Assembly (NCBI RefSeq): GCF_003234565.1
Contig: NZ_QKTU01000007.1
Coordinates: forward strand, 106,007-170,006
DNA from: Curtobacterium sp. MCBD17_013
GTDB taxonomy: Bacteria > Actinomycetota > Actinomycetes > Actinomycetales > Microbacteriaceae
DNA: 64,000 nucleotides
Direction: 5' to 3'
The notes beneath the pieces were generated by a model that was not told where the DNA came from, searched no databases, and saw only the letters and a program-made list of their open reading frames with translations. The position numbers and the translations under genes were made by a program. Shown here piece by piece: positions 16,332 through 24,997 of the stretch. Position 1 is the stretch's first letter. Each line of letters starts with the position of its first letter.

Positions 16332-17495
16332 TCACTTGATGCCGAAGCGGACGATGTGGTAGTCGGTCGTCCAGATCGGGCGGATGCTGACCGAGCCGCC
16401 GGGCTTCGGGGCGTCCATGATCATGCCGTTGCCCATGTAGAAGCCCTCGTGCGCCTCGGTGTTGAAGATCACGACGTCGCCGGGCTGGGCCTCGGAGGTC
16501 GGGATCGTCGTGCCGGCGGCGTCCTGCAGCGGCACGGAGTGCGCGAGCGAGATGCCGAACTGGGCGTAGACGTACATGACGTACCCGGAGCAGTCGAAAC
16601 CGGCCGGGGTCGCACCGCCGTAGACGTACGGCGTGCCGATGTACTGCTCTGCGACCGAGACGACCTGCGACAGGCTGAAGCTCGGGTACTTCGGGCTCGC
16701 GACGTAGTCCGCGGCGCTCGGACCGGTGTACGAGGCGTACGAGGCGGCGGTCTGCGCGCGGGCCGTGGCGAGGGCGGTGTCGCTCGTCGTGGTCGTCGTC
16801 GTCGCGGTGGACGCGGTGACCTTCGGGGCGACGACCTTCGGGGCCGTCGCGGTGTAGCCGTCGCGGACGGTGTCGGCGAGCGCCGCGGTGTTCGCGACGG
16901 TGAGCGACTGGCTGTCCGCCGAGCGGAGGTTGCCCTGGGCGACGGCCTGCTGCGAGCCGGCGGTCGGCTGCGGGGCGGTCGCGGCGATGGCGGGGAGCGC
17001 CATCGTGCCGAAGAGTCCGGCCGTGATCGTCATGACGGCGACCGGCAGGACCTTGCGCTTCCCGCGCGCGGCCGGCCGGGAGGCGCTGCTCGCGACCGCC
17101 GCGCGGCTGGCGGCGGCACGGCGGGCGGCGGTGGCGACCGGGGACTTGGCGAACGACGATGTGACCGGCGCGATGGGGGTCTCGAGCTCCGGGTCGACGG
17201 AGCGGACCACGGCGGCGCCGGCCGCGACGGCGGGCTTGGGGGCCGGCTCGGTCGCCGCCACGAGGGTGGCCTCGGCGGCGGGTGCGGCCTCGGCGATGGC
17301 CTGCTCGGACGCCGCGGCAGTCGTGGCGGCGACCGTGACCGGTGCGACGGGCGCGGCCGACCCCGTGCGGGCGGCGGCGGCCTCGGCGGCGCGGCGCTCG
17401 CGGCGACTCGCGAACTGGATGTCGGTCGAACGGGCGGCGGCACCCGTGGTGGTGTCGGCTCGCTGGGCGTCCGTGGTGGAACCGGTCTGCGTCAA
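16332..17495 (-). CDS. NlpC/P60 peptidoglycan endopeptidase
   Basis: A 387-residue secreted or membrane-tethered wall hydrolase. A hydrophilic Ala-rich N-terminal region of about 165 residues precedes a hydrophobic stretch (VLPVAVMTITAGLFGTMALP), then an Ala/Thr/Val linker and the C-terminal NlpC/P60 domain. The catalytic Cys is in G-F-D-C-S-G-Y-V-M-Y and the His lies in the G-D-V-V-I-F...H-E-G-F-Y region. The TTG start at 17495 is chosen because GGAG lies nine bases upstream and leaves a long leader; ATG 17555 (407 residues) is the alternative. It should cleave D-Glu/L-Ala to diamino-acid bonds in peptidoglycan stems. Confidence 0.82.
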   Translation of the reverse strand: MTQTGSTTDAQRADTTTGAAARSTDIQFASRRERRAAEAAAARTGSAAPVAPVTVAATTAAASEQAIAEAAPAAEATLVAATEPAPKPAVAAGAAVVRSVDPELETPIAPVTSSFAKSPVATAARRAAASRAAVASSASRPAARGKRKVLPVAVMTITAGLFGTMALPAIAATAPQPTAGSQQAVAQGNLRSADSQSLTVANTAALADTVRDGYTATAPKVVAPKVTASTATTTTTTSDTALATARAQTAASYASYTGPSAADYVASPKYPSFSLSQVVSVAEQYIGTPYVYGGATPAGFDCSGYVMYVYAQFGISLAHSVPLQDAAGTTIPTSEAQPGDVVIFNTEAHEGFYMGNGMIMDAPKPGGSVSIRPIWTTDYHIVRFGIK

Positions 17496-17850
17496 GAGTG
17501 TTGTCTCCGGCGCCTCGACTGCACACGCGACCGAGGCCGTCGGGTGCAACCCCATCCGTTCGTCATCGTTTCCGATCAGGCAGGAGACGGGTTCGAGACG
17601 TCCTGCCACGGTTCCCGCCAGCTCGCTTCCAGGCTCTGCGGGACTCGTCGAGTGTACGCAACGCCTCCGACGGTGTCGAGGCCTGCGAGCAAGTTGGTAA
17701 CGATTCGATCAAGAAAGCCTGGTCAGAGGCCGTTTTGACATGTTCCGACGCCGCGCGGGCGGGACCGCCGGAAGTCGTGTAGGCGCCCCAATCCGGGTAC
17801 CCCGCAGCCCACCGCTCGGGGTACGCCGAGGGGGACGGCATCCCCGGCCG
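17496..17850. other. Long leader of the wall-hydrolase gene
   Basis: This 355-base gap separates the NlpC/P60 start from the dtxR stop, both on the minus strand. Read on that strand it contains GGCGGGAACCG and, about 75 bases later, ATGGGGTTGCACCCG. These weakly recall conserved segments of the ydaO cyclic-di-AMP riboswitch, which often precedes actinobacterial wall hydrolases, but the diagnostic CAGCTAACC segment is absent. I see no gene here. Confidence 0.3.
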
Positions 17851-18543
17851 TCAGCTGCCGATGTACACGTGCTGTGCGACCTCGACCGGCAGCTCGAGGC
17901 CCTGGTCCTCGCCCTCGACCCGCACGGCGACGTACGCTCCGGCGCGCTGCACGCTCGCGGTCCGTCCCGGCATGACCCCGGCGGCACGGAGTTGCGCGAG
18001 GAGTTCGGGCTCGAACTGCACGGGTTCGCCCAGGCGGCGGATGGTCCCCGTGCTCACCGTCGACGAGCCGTCGGTCGCGGCGACGATGCTCCGGACGCCG
18101 TCGAGGAACCGTCCGGCCGGGGCGTCGCCGAGCTCGTCGAGGCCGGGGATCGGGTTGCCGTAGGGGGACTCGGTCGGGTGGCCGAGCATCTCGATGATCC
18201 GACGCTCGACCTGCTCGCTCATGACGTGCTCCCAGCGGCAGGCCTCGTCGTGGACGAAGGCCCAGTCGAGGCCGATGACGTCGGACAACAGGCGCTCGGC
18301 CAGCCGGTGCTTGCGCATGACGTGGGTGGCCCGCTGGCGACCCTCAGACGTGAGCTCGAGGTGGCGGTCCCCGGAGACGACGACCAGGCCGTCGCGCTCC
18401 ATGCGGGCGATGGTCTGCGAGACCGTGGGGCCCGAGTGTCCGAGTCGCTCGGAGATCCGTGCGCGCAGGGGGACGATCGCCTCCTCCTCGAGGTCGAGGA
18501 TCGTGCGCAGGTACATCTCCGTGGTGTCGACGAGATCGGTCAC
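17851..18543 (-). CDS. dtxR: DtxR/IdeR-family iron-dependent repressor
   Basis: A 230-residue metalloregulator very close in pattern to DtxR/IdeR. The N-terminal winged helix is at residues 1-70 (LVDTTEMYLRTILDLEEE, then SGPTVSQTIARMERDGLVVV). The dimerisation and metal domain follows, with C-R-W-E-H-V-M-S near residue 102 supplying the Cys, Glu and His ligands of the primary site that distinguish iron-sensing DtxR/IdeR from manganese-sensing MntR. A C-terminal SH3-like domain ends the protein. The GTG start has an AGGGGAGG ribosome site. With Fe(II) it would repress iron uptake and siderophore genes. It is divergent from serC. Confidence 0.93.
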   Translation of the reverse strand: MTDLVDTTEMYLRTILDLEEEAIVPLRARISERLGHSGPTVSQTIARMERDGLVVVSGDRHLELTSEGRQRATHVMRKHRLAERLLSDVIGLDWAFVHDEACRWEHVMSEQVERRIIEMLGHPTESPYGNPIPGLDELGDAPAGRFLDGVRSIVAATDGSSTVSTGTIRRLGEPVQFEPELLAQLRAAGVMPGRTASVQRAGAYVAVRVEGEDQGLELPVEVAQHVYIGS

Positions 18544-18660
18544 CGGAACGCCTCCCCTGTCACGTGCACAACTCCTCCAGCCTACTTGTTCACATGCCGC
18601 GGCCCGGACAGTGCTCCACAGGGGGTCGCGCGCTCGTCCGGGCGTGGGATACCACCTCAC

Positions 18661-18666
18661 TAGGAT
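18661..18666 (+). promoter_or_regulatory. -10 box of a probable leaderless serC transcript
   Basis: TAGGAT lies six bases before the serC ATG, leaving no room for a Shine-Dalgarno sequence. It is one of many genes here with this arrangement. Confidence 0.55.
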
Positions 18667-18672
18667 CGACCC

Positions 18673-19791
18673 ATGGCAGACATCGTCATCCCCGCTGACC
18701 TCCTCCCCACCGACGGACGCTTCGGCTGCGGCCCGTCCAAGATCCGCGGTGCGCAGCTCGAGTCCCTGGTGACGGCAGGGGCGACGATCCTCGGCACGAG
18801 CCACCGTCAGGCGCCCGTCAAGAACCTCGTCGGCAGCGTTCGCGAAGGCCTCGCGACGCTGTTCGACATCCCCGACGGGTACGAGGTCGTGCTCGGCAAC
18901 GGTGGCTCGACGGCGTTCTGGGACGCCGCCGCGTTCGGCCTCGTCGAGCGCCGTGCCGAGAACCTCTCGTTCGGCGAGTTCGGCTCGAAGTTCGCCAAGG
19001 CGGTCGCCGCTCCCTGGCTCGAAGCCCCGCACGTCGTCACCGCGCCCGGTGGATCCCGGTCGGAGCTCGAGATCGTCGAGGGCGTCGACGTCTACGCCTA
19101 CCCGCACAACGAGACCTCCACGGGCGTGATGGCCCCCGTCGTCCGCGCGGCCGGCGATCCCGGCGCGCTGACCGTCGTCGACGCCACGAGCGCCGCCGGT
19201 GGCGTGCAGTTCGACACCGGTGCCGCCGACGTCTACTACTTCGCACCGCAGAAGAACTTCGCATCCGACGGCGGGCTGTGGCTCGCCCTGTTCTCGCCGG
19301 CCGCGATCGAGCGCGTCGAGCGCATCGCCGCGAGCGACCGCTACATCCCCGAGTTCCTCAGCCTGAAGAACGCCGTGGACAACTCGCGCCTCGACCAGAC
19401 GCTGAACACCCCCGCGATCACGACCCTCCTGCTGCTCGACGACCAGATCCGGTGGATCAACGGGTCCGGCGGCCTGGCTTGGGCGGACATCCGCACCAAG
19501 GAGTCGTCGAACGCGCTCTACGAGTGGGCCGAGTCCGTCGACTACGCCACGCCGTTCGTCGCCGACTCGGCAGACCGGTCGCAGGTCGTCGCCACCATCG
19601 ACCTCGATGACGCGATCGACGCCAAGGCCGTCAGCGCCGCGCTCCGGCAGAACGGCATCGTCGACACGGAGCCGTACCGCAAGCTCGGCCGCAACCAGCT
19701 CCGCATCGCGACGTTCACCGCGATCGACCCCGACGACGTCCGTCAGCTCATCAAGGCCATCGACTACACGGTGGCCGCGCTGCGCGGCTGA
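18673..19791 (+). CDS. serC: Phosphoserine aminotransferase
   Basis: A 372-residue class V aminotransferase that makes O-phosphoserine from 3-phosphohydroxypyruvate and glutamate (serine biosynthesis; also the pyridoxal pathway in some bacteria). The N-terminus reads PTDGRFGCGPSKIRGAQL, characteristic of the actinobacterial SerC subgroup. The PLP lysine sits in YYFAPQKNFASDGGLWLAL near residue 197. ATG 18673 has no clear ribosome site, but a TAGGAT box ends six bases upstream, so the transcript may be leaderless. The gene is monocistronic, divergent from dtxR, and ends at a strong terminator. Confidence 0.95.
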   Translation: MADIVIPADLLPTDGRFGCGPSKIRGAQLESLVTAGATILGTSHRQAPVKNLVGSVREGLATLFDIPDGYEVVLGNGGSTAFWDAAAFGLVERRAENLSFGEFGSKFAKAVAAPWLEAPHVVTAPGGSRSELEIVEGVDVYAYPHNETSTGVMAPVVRAAGDPGALTVVDATSAAGGVQFDTGAADVYYFAPQKNFASDGGLWLALFSPAAIERVERIAASDRYIPEFLSLKNAVDNSRLDQTLNTPAITTLLLLDDQIRWINGSGGLAWADIRTKESSNALYEWAESVDYATPFVADSADRSQVVATIDLDDAIDAKAVSAALRQNGIVDTEPYRKLGRNQLRIATFTAIDPDDVRQLIKAIDYTVAALRG

Positions 19792-19808
19792 CGGCCGCAC
19801 GACGGACG

Positions 19809-19845
19809 ACGACGGCCCCCGGGATCCGATCCCGGGGGCCGTCGT
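19809..19845. terminator. serC terminator
   Basis: ACGACGGCCCCCGGGAT and its reverse complement flank a short loop, a near-perfect hairpin of 17-18 bp beginning 18 bases after the serC stop. It lies between convergent serC (+) and the DUF3027 gene (-), so it could serve both. Confidence 0.85.
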
Positions 19846-19847
19846 GC

Positions 19848-19893
19848 GCCTCCCGGCCACAGGTCGCCGCAGCGTCCGATCCGGCCGGGAGGC
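19848..19893. repeat. Family A palindrome pair GCCTCCCGGCC / GGCCGGGAGGC
   Basis: The 11-base arms (19848-19858 and 19883-19893) are exact reverse complements separated by 24 bases, directly after the serC terminator and before the DUF3027 stop. Same core as the palindromes at 13761, 32789, 39185 and 50312. Confidence 0.6.
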
Positions 19894-19899
19894 CCGGCG

Positions 19900-20649
19900 T
19901 CACTCCGCCTCGTCCGCCGACTCGGCATGCCCAGCGCTGGTGGGACCTGCGTCGTCGTCGGAGTCGTCCGCGTCAGAGTCGTCGTCGTCCGCGTCGTCGC
20001 CGTCCGCGTCGTCGTCAGGCTCGTCGTCCCCGTCCGAGTCGTCCTCGTCCGAGTCGTCCTCGTCCGAGTCCTCGTCGTCCGAGTCCTCGTCGTCCTCGTC
20101 ACCTTCGACGACGGCGATGGCCTCCTCGACGTCCACGCCGTCGAACGCGTCGTCGCCCAGGTCGTCGTCCTCGTCGTCGTCCTCGTCGTCGTCCTCGTCG
20201 TCGTCGTCGAGCAGGTCCTCGTCGTCCTCGTCCGCGTCGTCGTCGTCGTCCTCGTCCGACTCGTCCTCGTCGTCGTCCTCGTCAGGGTCGTCGTCGGAGT
20301 CGTCCTCGTCCGAGCCCAGGTCCTCCGCGTCGCCGGCATCGGCGTCCGCATCGCCCTCTTGCGTCGCCCGGTACTCGGCGAGCCGCTCCGACCACGGCAC
20401 CCAGTCGGGCGCGAGCAGCGAACCGTCGCCGGGCATCAGCTCGACCTCGAGCACGGTGGGGTCCTCGCCGTCGACCTGCGCCAGGCTGACGGTCCAGCGC
20501 CATCCGGGGTAGCCGGGCATCGTGTTGGCGAACAGCACGGACACGACGCCGTTGCCCTCGTCCACGGTGCCGACGACCGCTCCGACGGTGTCCTCGGGCG
20601 TGACCTCGAGCAGCGCGGTACGCGCGAGCCCAGTCGGGTCCTCGATCAC
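19900..20649 (-). CDS. DUF3027-type protein with a very acidic Asp/Glu/Ser tail
   Basis: A 249-residue protein. Residues 1-95 match the DUF3027 pattern: an ARTALLEV start, a G-Y-P-G-W-R-W-T-V-S-L-A-Q-V core, then E-V-E-L-M-P-G-D-G-S-L-L-A-P-D-W-V-P-W-S-E-R. The remaining 150 or so residues are almost only Asp, Glu, Ser and Gly, interrupted once by a short hydrophobic F-D-G-V-D-V-E-E-A-I-A-V-V segment. Net charge must be extremely negative. The GTG start is two bases after the stop of the cold-shock gene upstream, so the two are one operon. DUF3027 has no established function; the polyanionic tail suggests binding to basic proteins or nucleic-acid mimicry (inference). Confidence 0.85.
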   Translation of the reverse strand: MIEDPTGLARTALLEVTPEDTVGAVVGTVDEGNGVVSVLFANTMPGYPGWRWTVSLAQVDGEDPTVLEVELMPGDGSLLAPDWVPWSERLAEYRATQEGDADADAGDAEDLGSDEDDSDDDPDEDDDEDESDEDDDDDADEDDEDLLDDDDEDDDEDDDEDDDLGDDAFDGVDVEEAIAVVEGDEDDEDSDDEDSDEDDSDEDDSDGDDEPDDDADGDDADDDDSDADDSDDDAGPTSAGHAESADEAE

Positions 20650-20651
20650 GG

Positions 20652-21029
20652 TCAGGCGTCCAGCTGGTCGGCGACGTGGCGGAGGATGGCCGCCGTCCGC
20701 GACCCGTTCTTCGGGTAGTGGCCGTGGCGCAGGTCGCCGCTGATGCGGTCGAGCTCCTTCACCAGGTCCTCCACGATGACGGCCATGTCGTCGGCCGAGC
20801 GCCGGTTGATCTTCGCGAGGCTCGGACCCTCCTCGAGCACGCGGACCGACAGCGCCTGCGAGCCACGCTTGCCCGCGACGACGCCGTACTCCAGACGCGC
20901 TCCGGCCTTGATGGTGGTGACCCCGGACGGGAGCGCCGACGCGTGCAGGAAGACCTGGTCGCCGTCATCGCCCGTGATGAAGCCGAACCCCTTCTGCTCG
21001 TCGTAGAACTTGACCTTGCCGGTCGGCAT
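20652..21029 (-). CDS. Cold-shock domain protein with C-terminal extension
   Basis: A 125-residue protein with an N-terminal cold-shock fold: K-V-K-F-Y-D-E-Q-K-G-F-G-F-I holds RNP1 and V-F-L-H-A-S-A-L holds RNP2. It carries a 60-residue C-terminal extension with N-R-R-S-A-D-D-M-A and a helix of Leu/Ile spacing, as in a long actinobacterial Csp subgroup. It should bind single-stranded RNA or DNA. It is first gene of a two-gene operon with the acidic DUF3027 protein, an arrangement common among actinobacteria as far as I know. Confidence 0.92.
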   Translation of the reverse strand: MPTGKVKFYDEQKGFGFITGDDGDQVFLHASALPSGVTTIKAGARLEYGVVAGKRGSQALSVRVLEEGPSLAKINRRSADDMAVIVEDLVKELDRISGDLRHGHYPKNGSRTAAILRHVADQLDA

Positions 21030-21111
21030 GACTGCACTCCTCGATCTGACGTCCGCGGTGTCCGCGGACGGCGTTCCTTGTCGATCATCCTGTGTCGACT
21101 ATCCTGAGCCG

Positions 21112-21465
21112 GTGGCCAAGACCCGATCAACCGCGCGACAGCGTCCCGTTCGGACGCAGGCCACCGGCCCTGCGCAGTCGACCAGGACCCCGGAGCGCCC
21201 GCAGACGCCCGAGCCCCCGGTGGCCAATCGTATCGAACGCATTCTGATGTACATGATCGCGGGGATCATCGCGGTCGCACTGGTGTGCTTCCTCGTGCTC
21301 ATCGTGGCGTGGCTCACGGTCGGGTCCATCCCCGGCACGGGCATCTGGCCGACGGTCGAGGCCTTCCCGCTCATCGGCTTCCCGATCGGGCTGCTGCTCA
21401 TCATCGCGCTGCTCGCGGTCAACTGGACCAAGCGGGCACGCGAGAACCGGGACGACGCGCGCTGA
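21112..21465 (+). CDS. Small two-helix membrane protein (hypothetical)
   Basis: A 117-residue protein with a basic, Thr/Pro/Gln-rich cytoplasmic N-terminus of about 37 residues, then two hydrophobic segments (ILMYMIAGIIAVALVCFLV and LIGFPIGLLLIIALLAVNW) separated by a short Gly/Pro loop, and a charged end (TKRARENRDDAR). The GTG start is chosen because TATCCT at 21100-21105 ends six bases before it, fitting a leaderless transcript; a later GTG at the V-A-N-R-I-E-R segment is possible. It is divergent from the cold-shock gene and precedes the helicase-associated gene. Function unknown. Confidence 0.65.
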   Translation: MAKTRSTARQRPVRTQATGPAQSTRTPERPQTPEPPVANRIERILMYMIAGIIAVALVCFLVLIVAWLTVGSIPGTGIWPTVEAFPLIGFPIGLLLIIALLAVNWTKRARENRDDAR

Positions 21466-21493
21466 CCCCGCTCCGGGGCGGACGGACACGACG

Positions 21494-23257
21494 ATGACGA
21501 CGGCAGCCGCCCTCGCCGCCCGACTGCGGGCCATGCCCGACGACGACCTCGTCGCGCTCGTCGCCGCGCGGCGCCTGCCGGGCGCGGCCCTCGCCGCACA
21601 CGGCCCGTCGGCCGTGGCCGACTTCTTCGACCTCGCGGACGCCCTCCGGACGCCCGACGTCATCGACCGTGCGCTGGCACGACTCCCGCGCGCGACGCTC
21701 GCCGCCCTCCAGCACCCCGTCGACGCGGACCCCGCGGCACTCGCGCCCGCCGTGGCACTCGGCCTCACCGACGGAGCGGACCTCGACGACGCGGTCGCCG
21801 CGCGACTCGCCGAGCATCCGGAGTTGCGACCGGACGACGCTCCCCGGCCGGGAGGCCCGACCCCCGTCCCGCAGGACGTCGACCGGGTGCGCGCGGTGGC
21901 CGCCGAGACGGCGTTCGCGACGCTGACGTCACTCGCCGAACTGGTCCGCGCGGTCGCCGCGGACGAGGTGCACGAGCTCGCGAAGGGCGGGATCGGGGCG
22001 CCGCTCGCGCGGCACCTCGGTGAGCGCGCCGCGGCCGACCCGGTGCGGGTCCCGGACCTGCTGGCCCTGCTCGCCGAGACCGAGCTCGTCGATCCCACGA
22101 GCCCGACGTGGACCGTCACCGACGACGGTCGCGGCTGGCTCGTGGCGCCCTGGCCCCTCCGGTGGGTCGAGCTCGTGGTCCGGTGGCGGGCGACGCTGAG
22201 TGATCCGGTGGTCGAGGTCCTCGCCCTCGCCGCGGACGACTGGCGCGGGCTCGATGCCCTCGGACGCTGGGCCTATCCCGGCGGCGCGGAGTGGCTCCCC
22301 GCGGAGCTCGTGCGGAGCGCCGGGACCGCAGAGGCCCTCGGCATCACGGTCGACGGCGTGGTCACCGCGACGGGGCGCGTCCTGTTCGCGGCGCGGACCA
22401 CCGACGACGCCGCGGCGATCGACCACGCCGCCGCCGACCTGCCGTCCACCGTGCCGGGGGTGTACCTGCAGAACGACCTCACCGTCATCGCCCCCGGCCC
22501 GCTCGAACCGGCCGACGACGCCGCACTCCGCACCGTGGCCGACGTCGAGGCACCGGGACTCGCGAGCCGCTACCGGATCTCCGAGGACAGCGTCCGCCGC
22601 GCACTGCTCGAGGGGTACGACGGAGCCGCGGTCCTGGACACGCTCGGCCGACTCTCGGCGGCCGACGTGCCCCAGCCGGTCCGCTACCTGGTGGAGCAGG
22701 TCAGCGCCCGTGCCGGCAGCATCGTCGTCGACCACGCTGCTGAGCGGGGCAGCGTGGTGCGGGGTCCCGCCGAGCAGCTCGACCTGGTGTCCGTCGACGC
22801 CGAACTGCGCTCACTCGCCTGGGCCCGGCGGTCCCCGATGGTGCTCGTCAGCCCGTACCCGCCCTCGTCCGTGGTCTCCGCGCTCGAGGACCAGCGGTAC
22901 CCGGCCGTGCTCGCTCCCGCCGCCCGCGTGGCGGACCCGGCCGGGCCTCCCGTTCGTCGCCGGACCGCGCGCACACCCGAGGAGCAGGCGCGCGAGCTCG
23001 TGGAGCGCCTGCGCGCCGCGACCCGACGAGGCGACCAGGAGCCCGCGCAGGAGTGGATGGGACGGCAGATCGACCTGGCCGTGCGCGGCAAGGTGGCCGT
23101 GCGCGTCGTCGTGCGGATGCCCGACGGCACCGAAGCCCCGTTCACGATCGTGCCGACGTCGGTGAGCGGTGGCCGGATCCGGGGCCGCGACACGCACGCC
23201 GACGTCGAGCGGACCCTGCCCCTGTCCCTCGTGGTCGCGGTCGAGCACGTCGTCTGA
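21494..23257 (+). CDS. Helicase-associated protein (XPB/Ssl2 N-terminal-domain type)
   Basis: A 587-residue protein of the actinobacterial helicase-associated family (Helicase_C_3). The N-terminal 110 residues are Ala/Leu/Asp-rich with a helical repeat look. A central region contains the W-L-V-A-P-W-P-L-R-W segment and V-Y-L-Q-N-D-L-T-V-I-A-P-G-P-L, a hallmark of this family; the C-terminal part has a basic linker and a beta domain (VRVVVRMPDGTEAPFTIVPT). It lies 48 bases upstream of the XPB-type helicase gene, its usual neighbour in actinobacteria, and probably works with it in DNA repair. A GGCCGGGAGGC core falls in frame in a linker (RPGGPTP). Confidence 0.85.
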   Translation: MTTAAALAARLRAMPDDDLVALVAARRLPGAALAAHGPSAVADFFDLADALRTPDVIDRALARLPRATLAALQHPVDADPAALAPAVALGLTDGADLDDAVAARLAEHPELRPDDAPRPGGPTPVPQDVDRVRAVAAETAFATLTSLAELVRAVAADEVHELAKGGIGAPLARHLGERAAADPVRVPDLLALLAETELVDPTSPTWTVTDDGRGWLVAPWPLRWVELVVRWRATLSDPVVEVLALAADDWRGLDALGRWAYPGGAEWLPAELVRSAGTAEALGITVDGVVTATGRVLFAARTTDDAAAIDHAAADLPSTVPGVYLQNDLTVIAPGPLEPADDAALRTVADVEAPGLASRYRISEDSVRRALLEGYDGAAVLDTLGRLSAADVPQPVRYLVEQVSARAGSIVVDHAAERGSVVRGPAEQLDLVSVDAELRSLAWARRSPMVLVSPYPPSSVVSALEDQRYPAVLAPAARVADPAGPPVRRRTARTPEEQARELVERLRAATRRGDQEPAQEWMGRQIDLAVRGKVAVRVVVRMPDGTEAPFTIVPTSVSGGRIRGRDTHADVERTLPLSLVVAVEHVV

Positions 23258-23305
23258 CCGACCGACCCGGACGTCTCGTCGGCGGCGCGGCTAGGCTCGA
23301 CGGTC

Positions 23306-24997
23306 ATGAACGGGCCACTCATCGTCCAGAGCGACCGGACCGTGCTGCTCGAGGTGGCGCATCCCCAGGCCGAGGACGCGCGACACGAACTCGCGGTGTT
23401 CGCCGAACTCGAGCGCGCCCCCGAACACGTCCACACCTACCGCATCACCCGCCTCGGGCTGTGGAACGCGCGCGCCGCGGGTCACGACGCCGACGCGATG
23501 ATCGACACGCTCGAGCGGTTCGCCAAGTTCCCGGTGCCGCAGACCGTCGTCGTCGACATCCGTGACACCGTCAGCCGCTACGGCCGTCTCGTCATCCGCC
23601 GCGAGGACCCGGCGGACGCGCCGGCGATCGCGAACGACGCGACGGAGGAGCTGGAGCAGCAGCCGAGGCTGGTCCTCACCGCATCGGACCCGTCGATCCT
23701 CGCCGAGGTCACCCGCTCGAAGCGGATCGCCCCGCTGCTCGGCGCCCGCCGGTCGGACACCGCCGTCGAGCTCGAGCAGTGGGCGCGCGGCCAGGTCAAA
23801 CAGGAGCTCGTCAAGATCGGCTGGCCTGCCGACGACCTCGCCGGGTACACGCCCGGACAACCGCACCGGATCGACCTCGACGAGACCGAGTGGCACCTCC
23901 GCGCGTACCAGGAGGACGCGGTCAAGAGCTTCTTCGCCCAGGGGTCCGGTGTCGTCGTGCTGCCCTGTGGTGCGGGCAAGACCCTGGTCGGCGCGGGCGC
24001 GATGGCCACCGCCAAGGCGACGACGCTCATCCTCGTCACGAACACGGTCTCGGCGCGGCAGTGGCGCGACGAACTCCTCCGCCGCACGTCGCTCACCCCG
24101 GACGAGATCGGCGAGTACTCCGGGAGCGTCAAGGAGGTCCGGCCGGTCACGATCGCGACGTACCAGATCCTCACCGCGCGGCGGAAGGGCGTGTACACGC
24201 ACCTGTCCCTGCTCGACGCCCTCGACTGGGGCCTCATCGTCTACGACGAGGTCCACCTGCTGCCCGCGCCGGTGTTCAAGCTGACCGCGGACCTCCAGGC
24301 GCGACGGCGCCTGGGACTCACGGCGACGCTCGTGCGCGAGGACGGCCGCGAAGGCGACGTGTTCTCGCTCATCGGGCCGAAGCGGTACGACGCGCCGTGG
24401 AAGGAGATCGAGGCGCAGGGGTACATCTCCCCCGCCGAGTGCTACGAGGTGCGGATCGACCTGCCCCACGAGGACCGCCTCGAGTACGCGGCCTCCACGG
24501 ACGACGACCGGTACCGGCTCGCCGCGACCTCGCCGGCCAAGACCCCGGTCGTGCGCGACCTCATCGAGAAGCACCGCGGCGAGCAGATCCTGGTGATCGG
24601 GCAGTACATCGACCAGCTCGACGAACTCGCGGCGCAGCTCGACGCGGCCGAGATCACCGGGGCGACCCCGATCGACGAGCGCGAACGGCTGTACCAGGCG
24701 TTCCGCGAGGGCACGATCGACGTGCTCGTGGTGTCCAAGGTCGCGAACTTCTCGGTCGATCTGCCGGACGCGACGGTGGCGATCCAGGTGTCGGGCTCCT
24801 TCGGCTCACGGCAGGAGGAGGCCCAGCGGCTCGGCCGGCTGCTCCGCCCGAACAAGGACGGCCTCCCGGCGTCCTTCTACACACTCGTCACGCGGGACAC
24901 CGTCGACCAGGACTTCGCGCAGAACCGGCAGCGGTTCCTGGCCGAGCAGGGGTACGCGTACACGATCCTCGACGCCGATTCCCTAGCGGCCGCGTGA
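23306..24997 (+). CDS. DNA repair helicase, XPB type
   Basis: A 563-residue superfamily 2 helicase close to archaeal and actinobacterial XPB. The N-terminal XPB-specific domain (VQSDRTVLLEVAHPQAEDAR) is followed by the Q-x-x-A region, Walker A G-A-G-K-T (VLPCGAGKTLVGA) near residue 228, the DEVH box (LIVYDEVHLLPAPVF) near residue 315, T-A-T motif III (LGLTATLVREDGREGD, which also contains the R-E-D motif), and motifs V and VI at the C-terminus (S-F-G-S-R-Q-E-E-A-Q-R-L-G-R). It should unwind DNA 3' to 5' in nucleotide excision repair. A TAGGCT box ends nine bases before the ATG. Confidence 0.95.
   Translation: MNGPLIVQSDRTVLLEVAHPQAEDARHELAVFAELERAPEHVHTYRITRLGLWNARAAGHDADAMIDTLERFAKFPVPQTVVVDIRDTVSRYGRLVIRREDPADAPAIANDATEELEQQPRLVLTASDPSILAEVTRSKRIAPLLGARRSDTAVELEQWARGQVKQELVKIGWPADDLAGYTPGQPHRIDLDETEWHLRAYQEDAVKSFFAQGSGVVVLPCGAGKTLVGAGAMATAKATTLILVTNTVSARQWRDELLRRTSLTPDEIGEYSGSVKEVRPVTIATYQILTARRKGVYTHLSLLDALDWGLIVYDEVHLLPAPVFKLTADLQARRRLGLTATLVREDGREGDVFSLIGPKRYDAPWKEIEAQGYISPAECYEVRIDLPHEDRLEYAASTDDDRYRLAATSPAKTPVVRDLIEKHRGEQILVIGQYIDQLDELAAQLDAAEITGATPIDERERLYQAFREGTIDVLVVSKVANFSVDLPDATVAIQVSGSFGSRQEEAQRLGRLLRPNKDGLPASFYTLVTRDTVDQDFAQNRQRFLAEQGYAYTILDADSLAAA

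Noticed and set aside
19927..20718. Val/Leu/Arg-rich open frame opposite the acidic DUF3027 gene
   Set aside because: It arises from the complement of Asp/Glu/Ser codons. The minus-strand frame has the DUF3027 core and is coupled to the cold-shock gene.
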